Below are positions 1 through 4,893 of a DNA stretch of 8,698 nt, in pieces (the stretch's first letter is position 1; each line of letters starts with the position of its first letter). Under the pieces are notes generated by a model, which was not told the origin of the DNA, searched no databases, and was given only the letters and a program-made list of their open reading frames with translations. The stretch lies in NCBI GenBank assembly GCA_031290205.1, contig JAITNZ010000081.1, positions 1 to 8,698 of the forward strand. The letters are read 5' to 3'. Both the position numbers and the translations under genes were made by a program. The stretch comes from Spirochaetaceae bacterium (GTDB lineage: Bacteria; Spirochaetota; Spirochaetia; Treponematales; Breznakiellaceae).

Positions 1-37
1 ATTTATTGCGAAGTGTTAGGGCGTCTTGCGCCACGCC

Positions 38-79
38 ATGAACGATTTGTTGCGTAAACACCCTTGCGGGTGCGTTCAT
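38..79. repeat. Imperfect hairpin
   Basis: ATGAACG at 38-44 is complementary to CGTTCAT at 73-79. Inside it, CACCC (59-63) pairs with GGGTG (68-72) around a TTGC loop, leaving an unpaired segment on the left side. No T tract follows, so it does not look like a factor-independent terminator. Its role is unknown. Confidence 0.45.
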
Positions 80-85
80 TGGGCG

Positions 86-198
86 GGGCACGAACGCTAC
101 GCGCACGCGCTCCTGTCATACGGGGAGGCAATCTCGTGCACCGGGGGAAGGCTTTCTCGGACAGGGCACGAACGCTATCGCGCACGCGCTCCTGTCAT
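86..198. repeat. Pair of ~35-bp direct repeats
   Basis: Two copies, 86-119 and 164-198, begin GGGCACGAACGCTA and end CGCTCCTGTCAT. They differ by a small change near the middle, where the second copy is one base longer. The spacer is 44 bp, giving a period of 78 bp. The unit contains overlapping GCGC and ACGCGC motifs. With only two units it is not a CRISPR, and no cas gene is near. Confidence 0.7.
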
Positions 199-316
199 GC
201 TCCTTGCCGCGCACTCTAACGTCGGCGCCAGCGCTCGCTGCAATACACGACGCCACGAGCATTTGCTGGAAGCGCCGCTTCCTGTCTCTAATCGCCCTTT
301 TCTAACTAATGGCAAG

Positions 317-337
317 GCTGAAACCGCCTGTGGCGGC
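317..337. repeat. Short palindromic repeat (same family as in cobQ)
   Basis: CCGCC (324-328) and GGCGG (332-336) form a 5-bp stem around TGT. The 21-bp segment matches 1534-1554 inside cobQ at 20 of 21 positions; only the middle loop base differs. This links the spacer repeat to the coding insert. Confidence 0.7.
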
Positions 338-407
338 CTAACCGAGCGTTTTACGTTAGGGCTTTGCTGTTAGGCGGCGACCCACTTGATCAGCCGGCGG
401 GGGTGTT

Positions 408-480
408 GCGGGGGTGTCCCCCGCAGAGGGGGTAGCGGAAAAGCCGCAAGGCTTTGGAGCGTAGGGGGAGACTTCCCCCT
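408..480. repeat. Three hairpins downstream of cobO
   Basis: GCGGGGG/CCCCCGC (408-424, loop TGT), AAAGCC/GGCTTT (440-455, loop GCAA) and AGGGGGA/TCCCCCT (463-480, loop GACT) are perfect short stems. They lie 3' of cobO on the minus strand and could end or protect its transcript. None is followed by a proper T run on that strand, so a classic intrinsic terminator is not shown. The last stem is part of a repeat also found in inverted orientation at 4518-4544. Confidence 0.5.
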
Positions 481-485
481 CCTCC

Positions 486-989
486 CTAATATTCTATTCC
501 TTCCCGTGCTTTGATGCCTTTGTCGAAGGGGTGTTTGATTTTGCGGATTTCCGAAACATAGTCCGCCGCCTCGATTAAGTTGGGGGGCGGGTCGCGTCCG
601 GTGAGCACGAGTTCCCGCTTTGGTGAGGGTGCGGCGAGGAGTGCGTCGAGTGCGGCTGTATCCAGGGCGCCCAGTGTGTATGCGCCGACGGCTTCGTCGA
701 GGATTAAGAGGTCGGCGGGGAGGGCGAGTGCCGCTTGGAGGTTCTGGTTATTCTCGGCGATGATTTGGGCGCGGGAAGCCTCGCTCGTGCGCGAAAAAAA
801 GCCGTAATCCTGCGCGTTGCGGAGGACGGTAACGTTCGGCAGCGAGCGGAGGACGCTGATTTCGCCGGAGTCGCGCCCTTTCATAAACTGCACGATGACG
901 ACGCGTCTGCCGCAGCCTGCGGCGCGCAACGCCAGCCCCATAGCTGCCGTTGTCTTACCTTTACCGTCCCCGGTATAAATGTGGATCAT
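486..989 (-). CDS. cobO: Cob(I)yrinic acid a,c-diamide adenosyltransferase
   Basis: A 167-residue cytoplasmic enzyme of the CobO/BtuR/CobA family. It transfers the 5'-deoxyadenosyl group of ATP to the cobalt of reduced corrinoids, the step before amidation by CobQ. Visible marks are the P-loop GDGKGKTT at residues 7-14, VIVQFMKG (31-38), the acidic strand LLILDEA (94-100), LTGRDPPP (129-136) and the C-terminal HPFDKGI...REGIE (153-166) that is typical of the family. The length is about usual, so the protein looks intact. The start at 989 is supported by a very strong AGGAGGAGG seven bases upstream. It lies 145 bp after cobQ on the same strand and is probably co-transcribed. The TAG stop touches the edge of a dispersed repeat (463-487). 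The exact biological name (cobO versus btuR/cobA) depends on whether it serves synthesis or salvage; the cobQ neighbour favours synthesis. Confidence 0.95.
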   Translation of the reverse strand: MIHIYTGDGKGKTTAAMGLALRAAGCGRRVVIVQFMKGRDSGEISVLRSLPNVTVLRNAQDYGFFSRTSEASRAQIIAENNQNLQAALALPADLLILDEAVGAYTLGALDTAALDALLAAPSPKRELVLTGRDPPPNLIEAADYVSEIRKIKHPFDKGIKAREGIEY

Positions 990-996
990 ATTTTTT

Positions 997-1005
997 CCTC
1001 CTCCT
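997..1005 (-). promoter_or_regulatory. Ribosome binding site of cobO
   Basis: On the minus strand this reads AGGAGGAGG, an extended anti-16S match, with seven bases before the ATG at 989-987. It is the strongest ribosome site in the window and fixes the cobO start. Its strength could allow independent translation of cobO after the hairpin in the spacer. Confidence 0.8.
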
Positions 1006-1029
1006 AATAAATATACTCCCTTTCGTAGG

Positions 1030-1131
1030 GGGTTGGGGGATGGGGAATGGGGAAGATTTTACTTTGATGTGTCAGCATATTTCATGCATGCTATAATTCC
1101 GAAGTAAAACCCTGTTCCCTGTTCCCCCATC
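1030..1131. repeat. Inverted repeat of G-rich heptamers in the cobQ-cobO spacer
   Basis: The left arm (1040-1064) reads ATGGGGAATGGGG then AAGATTTTACTT. The right arm (1102-1130) is its near reverse complement, containing GTTCCCTGTTCCCCC preceded by AAGTAAAAC. The arms enclose about 37 bp that include CATGCATG (1084-1091). The arms contain units GGGGAAT or GTTCCCT, the same 7-bp unit family as the arrays at 7404 and 8294. The right end lies within five bases of the cobQ stop codon. In the cobQ-cobO transcript it would fold into a stem of about 25 bp, a possible attenuator or RNA-processing site. It looks like a small MITE-like or REP-like insertion. Confidence 0.7.
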
Positions 1132-1134
1132 ATT

Positions 1135-2739
1135 CTAAGGCGCTAAAATTTTATAGATGAGGCTCATGTCGAGGTTCGCTCTGATTGCGGCGGCGAGTTT
1201 GTCAAACTGAGCCTCTTTGTATTGTGCCAGATCGAAAAAGTGTTCGGCAAGGGGGGGGATGCCCTTCTGACGGCAGAGTTCCGCGCAAAGCGCTTCGCGG
1301 CACTCGGCGCTGTCGAAAACCCCGTGGAGGTAGGTGCCGTAGACATTGCCCTGCTGGACGATTAAATCGGCACCTGTGTCGGCTGTTGCGTTCGTTGTAC
1401 TACTCAGCAATAAACCGGCACAGTCTGATACCAAAGCGCCAGCCGATTCGCTAGGGCTTGAAAGCGCCTGAGGCGCCTGAAGGCGGCTATAAACCTGCCT
1501 CGGCGTTTTGGACTGCTGGCGCCCTTCGCTAGGGCTGAAACCGCCTGAGGCGGCGCCCATGTGGATTTCGTAGCCTTCTAGGGAGCAGCCGCCGAAGGCT
1601 GCTGTTTGTCCGCGCACTTGTTTGCGTTGTTTTTCGGGGAAGAAGTTGGTTTCGATGGGGAGGAGCCCCATGCCGGCGATGCTGGCGCCGCCGGCGATTT
1701 CGACGCCTTCGGCGTCTGTTATCCGCGTGCCGAGCATCTGGTAGCCGCCGCAGATACCCATGATGAGGACGCCGCGTGCGGCGAGTTTGAGCGTTGCCGC
1801 TTCGAGCCCGCTTTCGCGCAACCAGAGGAGGTCGGCTATGGTGTTTTTGGTGCCGGGGATGATCAGCATATCGGGGGTTTTCAGTTCACGCGGGTTGTTG
1901 ACATAACGGACACTGACGCCTTGCATTGCCTCCAGCACGAAAAAGTCGGTAAAGTTCGAGATTTTAGGGAGGCGGATGACGGCGATGTCGAGGGCGGCAT
2001 CCCGTTGTTTTGCGGAAAAGCGTTCCGAGAGGCTGTCTTCGTCTTCGATGTCGATGTCGAGGTAGGGGAGGACGCCGGCGACTTTCTTGCCGCAGCGTTC
2101 TTCGAGCATGGTGATGCCGGGTTTGAGTATGGCGAGGTTCCCGCGGAATTTGTTGATGATCAGCGCTTTGACCAGTGCGCGTTCGTCGTCGTCGAGGAGG
2201 GCGAGGGTGCCGTAGAGTTGGGCGAAGACGCCGCCGCGGTCGATGTCGCCGGCGAGGAGGACGGGGGCGCGGATTTTTTTTGCCAGTCCCATGTTGACGA
2301 TATCGTTTTCCTTGAGGTTGATTTCGGCGGGGCTGCCGGCGCCTTCGACGACGATTATATCGTATTGGGAAGCAAGCTCCTCGTAGCAGGCGAGGGCTTC
2401 GGGGAAGAGCTGGTTTTTTGCGCAAAAGTATTCGGCGGCATCCATGGCGCCGCGCACTTCGCCGCGCACGATGACCTGCGAGCCCATGTTTGTGACCGGC
2501 TTGAGGAGGATGGGGTTCATCAACACGCTCGGCGTGATACCGGCAGCCTGTGCCTGCACGACTTGGGCGCGCCCCATCTCCAGCCCTTCGTTGCTTATCC
2601 AGGAGTTCAGCGCCATGTTCTGCGACTTAAAGGGGGCGACGCGGTGCCCATCCTGCCAAAACACGCGGCAGAGTCCTGCGACGAGGAGGCTTTTCCCTGC
2701 ATTGGACATTGTTCCCTGCACCATTATTACTTTAGCCAT
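1135..2739 (-). CDS. cobQ: Cobyric acid synthase (glutamine-hydrolysing)
   Basis: A 534-residue cytoplasmic amidotransferase, also named CbiP. It uses glutamine and ATP to amidate the b, d, e and g carboxyls of adenosylcobyrinic a,c-diamide, giving adenosylcobyric acid. The N-terminal synthetase half shows the P-loop-like QGTMSNAGKS (8-17), FKSQNMALNS (37-46), VVEGAGSPAEINL (130-142) and GDIDRGGVFAQLYG (164-177). The C-terminal class I glutamine amidotransferase half shows the nucleophile in GICGGYQMLG (Cys330) and the catalytic His472 in GTYLHGVFD. The start at 2739 has GAGGG seven bases upstream. The protein is longer than the usual 490-510 residues: residues 396 to about 450, between EIHMG and GNVYGTYLHG, are Ser, Gln and Ala-rich and encoded by two copies of a palindromic repeat. 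That loop sits between two catalytic segments, yet the frame and active-site residues are kept, so the enzyme is probably active. Confidence 0.96.
   Translation of the reverse strand: MAKVIMVQGTMSNAGKSLLVAGLCRVFWQDGHRVAPFKSQNMALNSWISNEGLEMGRAQVVQAQAAGITPSVLMNPILLKPVTNMGSQVIVRGEVRGAMDAAEYFCAKNQLFPEALACYEELASQYDIIVVEGAGSPAEINLKENDIVNMGLAKKIRAPVLLAGDIDRGGVFAQLYGTLALLDDDERALVKALIINKFRGNLAILKPGITMLEERCGKKVAGVLPYLDIDIEDEDSLSERFSAKQRDAALDIAVIRLPKISNFTDFFVLEAMQGVSVRYVNNPRELKTPDMLIIPGTKNTIADLLWLRESGLEAATLKLAARGVLIMGICGGYQMLGTRITDAEGVEIAGGASIAGMGLLPIETNFFPEKQRKQVRGQTAAFGGCSLEGYEIHMGAASGGFSPSEGRQQSKTPRQVYSRLQAPQALSSPSESAGALVSDCAGLLLSSTTNATADTGADLIVQQGNVYGTYLHGVFDSAECREALCAELCRQKGIPPLAEHFFDLAQYKEAQFDKLAAAIRANLDMSLIYKILAP
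1447..1553 (-). repeat. Two palindromic repeats inserted in frame within cobQ
   Basis: Copies at 1447-1476 and 1525-1553 share TTCGCTAGGGCT, then GAAA, then a stem (GCGCC-TGA-GGCGC in the first, CCGCC-TGA-GGCGG in the second). Their starts are 78 bp apart, a multiple of three, so both are read in the same frame and give SPSE in the protein (residues 402-405 and 428-431). Positions 1534-1554 match the intergenic palindrome at 317-337 at 20 of 21 bases. The arrangement resembles the Rickettsia palindromic elements that are tolerated inside genes, but no homology to those is claimed. Confidence 0.75.
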
Positions 2740-2818
2740 TACGGTTCCCTCGTGCGTTTCAAACTTATTCCATATTCGTCTTTTCCCCAGTAATATTCAA
2801 GGCGCCCTTGTCAACAAT

Positions 2819-3010
2819 CAGCAGTTCCGAATTCAACCACGTATGAGGAATTAAGAAAATTTTAACCACGAACGGCACGAACAACACGAACGGAAGACGA
2901 AAAAGGATATGAATAATGGTGGTAAACAAGGCAGAAATCATGTGAATTATGCACAATTTGTTCGTGTGGTTCGTGCCGTTCGCGGTTAATTTTCGAATTC
3001 GTAATTGCTG
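2819..3010. mobile_element. MITE-like palindromic element, copy A
   Basis: A 192-bp element with terminal inverted repeats: CAGCAGTTCCGAATTC at 2819-2834 and the complement of CAGCAATTACGAATTC at 2995-3010 (14 of 16 matching). Inside are arms made of a 9-bp unit, CACGAACNN: left 2855-2891 and right 2960-2994, which are nearly perfect reverse complements. The core between them is closely similar to copy B (4669-4829). It encodes no transposase. Any short open frame across it (FV.FVPFVV-like peptides) is a by-product of the 9-bp unit. It fills most of the divergent cobQ-argA spacer and ends 53 bp before argA, so it may influence transcription or the 5' leader of argA. Confidence 0.75.
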
Positions 3011-3063
3011 GCTCGGTCTGGGCGCCACTGGGTTTTTTTTGAAAAAAACTCTATGCTAAAAAA

Positions 3064-4458
3064 ATGACTGCGGAAGTTTCTTCGATGAATTTGGTGCGTG
3101 AAGCGTTTCTCTATCAGAATCGTTTTAACGCTCAAACTATTGTATTCAAGATTGAATATCCTGTAACGGAAGCGGCGGGCTTTCCCTACTTGATGAAGGA
3201 TATTGGTTTGCTTGCTAAATCGGGCATTCGGGTGGTGATAGTGCCCGGCGCGGCGGAGTATATTGATGTGGTGTTGGCGAATCACAAGCGGAGTTCGGCG
3301 TTTGTGCAGGGCGAGCGGCGGACGGTGCATGACGAGATTCCTTATGTTGAGATGGCGGCTTTTCATGCGGCGACGCGCTTTATCACGGGGCTTTCGGCGG
3401 CTCATGTTGATGCGCTTATCGGGAACTTTGTGCGCGCACGCGGACGCGGGGTGGTGAACGGCATCGACATGGAGAATACAGGCAGCGTCGACAAGATTTT
3501 TACGCAGGCGCTTACGCGGATTTTGGATTTCGGGATGGTGCCTATACTTCCCTGTATAGGCTGGAGCCCGACCGGCAAGCCTTACAATGTTTCCAGCAAC
3601 GAAATCGCCGTTGCCGTTAGCGCGGCGCTCGGCGCGATTAAGCTGGTCATCGTAACGGCGGGGGGGGCGTTCACTGCGAACGATTTTACCGCGCCCGATT
3701 CCGTTGAATATTCCGAAGACGGGCGGATACTGCACCTTAGCCCGGAAGAGGCGGCGCTGGTTCTGCACATGAATGAGGGGGGGGGGGGGGCGCCGGTAGC
3801 AACAAATCAAATACTGATTTCACGGAAGCCCCCTGCAACGATTAAAGAGCGTTCGCTTGAAGCGTTGCGGCTTGCCCTTGAAGTGTCGAAAGCCGGCGTT
3901 GAGCGCGTTCATATTGTGAACGGCTGGGAAGAAGGCGTGATACTCAGCGAGCTTTTTTCGAACTTCGGCGCGGGAACGATGGTTTATGCTGATGAATACG
4001 AAGCTATTCGGGGGATACGCACGTCGGATATTCCCGACATGCTGCGCCTCATGGAGCCGTTGATGCAGAAGGGCATTCTCCGCCGCCGCAATGCCGAGGA
4101 CATTCAAAAGAAGAAGGATGATTTTGTCGTGTTTGTCATTGACGGCACGGTTCACGGCTGCGCCGCGCTGCATCGATGGGGTGAGGGGCAAGCGGAGATT
4201 GCCGCGCTGGTTGCCGGTCCTGCATATTCGGAGCGGGGCATAGGGCGCAGGCTCGTCCGCTATCTCATTGAAAAAGCGAAAAGAGCCGCAATGCGGCGGG
4301 TATTCGTCCTTACCGTAAGCACGCAAGATTGGTTTGAAACGCTGGGTTTCAGCGAAGCCGCCGTCGAAACGCTGCCGGATGCGAAGCGCAAACACTACGA
4401 CTATCAGCGTAAAAGCAAAATATTCGCGCTATCATTAGCGCCACTCCGCTTGGACTGA
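3064..4458 (+). CDS. argA: N-acetylglutamate synthase (amino-acid N-acetyltransferase)
   Basis: A 464-residue cytoplasmic enzyme that acetylates glutamate with acetyl-CoA, the first step of arginine synthesis. The N-terminal amino-acid-kinase fold covers roughly residues 10-310 (DIGLLAKSGIRVVIVPGA at 46-63, PCIGWSPTGKPYNVSSNEIA at 163-182, GVERVHIVNG at 278-287, ELFSNFGAGTMV at 296-307). The GNAT domain covers about 314-450, with the acetyl-CoA loop SERGIGRRLV at 389-398 and the family ending YDYQRKSKIFAL. Length is near the E. coli enzyme, slightly longer because of residues about 237-262, which include GGGG from a 14-G tract. The kinase fold in this family serves regulation and glutamate binding rather than kinase chemistry. 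No clear ribosome site precedes 3064; ATG at 3085 has GGAAG eight bases upstream and is an alternative start. No other arg gene adjoins it. Confidence 0.93.
   Translation: MTAEVSSMNLVREAFLYQNRFNAQTIVFKIEYPVTEAAGFPYLMKDIGLLAKSGIRVVIVPGAAEYIDVVLANHKRSSAFVQGERRTVHDEIPYVEMAAFHAATRFITGLSAAHVDALIGNFVRARGRGVVNGIDMENTGSVDKIFTQALTRILDFGMVPILPCIGWSPTGKPYNVSSNEIAVAVSAALGAIKLVIVTAGGAFTANDFTAPDSVEYSEDGRILHLSPEEAALVLHMNEGGGGAPVATNQILISRKPPATIKERSLEALRLALEVSKAGVERVHIVNGWEEGVILSELFSNFGAGTMVYADEYEAIRGIRTSDIPDMLRLMEPLMQKGILRRRNAEDIQKKKDDFVVFVIDGTVHGCAALHRWGEGQAEIAALVAGPAYSERGIGRRLVRYLIEKAKRAAMRRVFVLTVSTQDWFETLGFSEAAVETLPDAKRKHYDYQRKSKIFALSLAPLRLD
3777..3790 (+). repeat. Homopolymer of 14 G inside argA
   Basis: Fourteen consecutive G residues encode the end of Glu238 and then four Gly before Ala243, between the kinase-like core and the GV.RVH segment. 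As given, the frame is open. A gain or loss of one base would shift the frame and remove the GNAT domain. A shorter run of eight G lies at 3660-3667 in the same gene. Confidence 0.9.
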
Positions 4459-4468
4459 ATGCGCCTTC

Positions 4469-4486
4469 AGCCCCAGCAGGGGGGCT
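4469..4486 (+). terminator. Hairpin after argA, possible terminator
   Basis: AGCCCC (4469-4474) pairs with GGGGCT (4481-4486) around a six-base loop, starting 11 bases after the argA stop. Only a short CTTCTC follows rather than a T run, so an intrinsic terminator is possible but weakly supported. CTTC/GAAG (4485-4488, 4494-4497) could form an alternative small stem. Confidence 0.4.
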
Positions 4487-4517
4487 TCTCGACGAAGGGG
4501 GTAATTGGAGGATAATT

Positions 4518-4544
4518 GGGGAGGAGGGGGAAGTCTCCCCCTAT
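4518..4544. repeat. Dispersed G-rich hairpin repeat
   Basis: The perfect stem AGGGGGA-AGTC-TCCCCCT (4525-4542), with flanks GGGGAGG and ATGC, is the reverse complement of 460-487 next to cobO with about one or two differences over some 27 bp. The flanks diverge beyond that. The rest of the argA-tex spacer (4543-4668) holds C and G runs and a TTGCACYCTG direct repeat (4633-4642, 4654-4663), and no gene. Confidence 0.65.
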
Positions 4545-4668
4545 GCGCCGCAACGCCCCGCTGGGGGGGCGAGGTGCCCACCCAGACCTTAGCATTATAG
4601 GTATCACTTTAGAAATTACCCCGAAAAATAAATTGCACCCTGCGGGCTAAGAGTTGCACTCTGTCCGA

Positions 4669-4829
4669 CAGCAGTTCCGAATTCAACCACGAACCTCACG
4701 AACATCACGAACGGAAGGCGCAATGAATATGAATATTGGTGGTAAACAAGGAGAAATCATGAGAATTATACGCAATTTGTTCGTGTGGTTCGTGCCGTTC
4801 GTGGTTAATTTTCGAATTCGTAATTGCTG
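4669..4829. mobile_element. MITE-like palindromic element, copy B
   Basis: A 161-bp copy of the element at 2819-3010, in the same orientation. The terminal repeats CAGCAGTTCCGAATTC (4669-4684) and the complement of CAGCAATTACGAATTC (4814-4829) are the same as in copy A, and here the match extends outward to GACAGCA / TGCTGTC (4667-4831). The left arm (4685-4712) has three CACGAAC units and is shorter than in copy A; the right arm is 4779-4806. The core sequences of the two copies are roughly nine-tenths identical by eye. It ends 64 bp before the tex start codon. A frame across it (4654-4851) is not considered a gene. Confidence 0.75.
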
Positions 4830-4893
4830 TCTGCTCGAGGGCGCAGGTTGAAAGAAATTGGGGATTCTGTTAGAGTGAGTTCTGAGGTTTTGA

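Larger units (their letters stand above)
1..485. other. Gene-free repeat-rich spacer
   Basis: No reading frame here looks like a real protein. The longest open frame (26-373, plus) is a by-product of repeats: it translates direct repeats into low-complexity Arg, Ala and His-rich sequence and has no recognisable domain. The stretch contains a hairpin at 38-79, a pair of about 35-bp direct repeats (86-119 and 164-198), a palindrome shared with the inside of cobQ (317-337) and three more hairpins (408-424, 440-455, 463-480) just beyond the cobO stop codon. GTTAGGGC occurs at 15-22 and again at 355-362. It could be an eroded gene or a cluster of REP-like elements; I favour the latter. Confidence 0.6.

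Noticed and set aside
86..198. Possible CRISPR-like repeats
   Set aside because: Only two units with one spacer, units differ by an indel, and there is no cas gene.
1606..2793. 395-residue plus-strand frame opposite cobQ
   Set aside because: It is the antisense shadow of a clearly conserved cobQ and has biased Asp, Glu, Phe and Val composition with no recognisable domain.
3022..3031. GCCACTG upstream of argA, like a box of the cobalamin riboswitch
   Set aside because: The other conserved boxes (such as AGYCAGGAGACCTGCC) are missing, the preceding sequence is a repeat element, and the strand leads to argA rather than to the cob genes.
2986..3810. 274-residue minus-strand frame opposite argA
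   Set aside because: Antisense shadow of argA, rich in Arg and His, with no family features.
4654..4851. 65-residue plus-strand frame with FVWFVPFVV
   Set aside because: It lies within the palindromic element and is produced by the 9-bp repeat unit; the equivalent frame in copy A is on the other strand.
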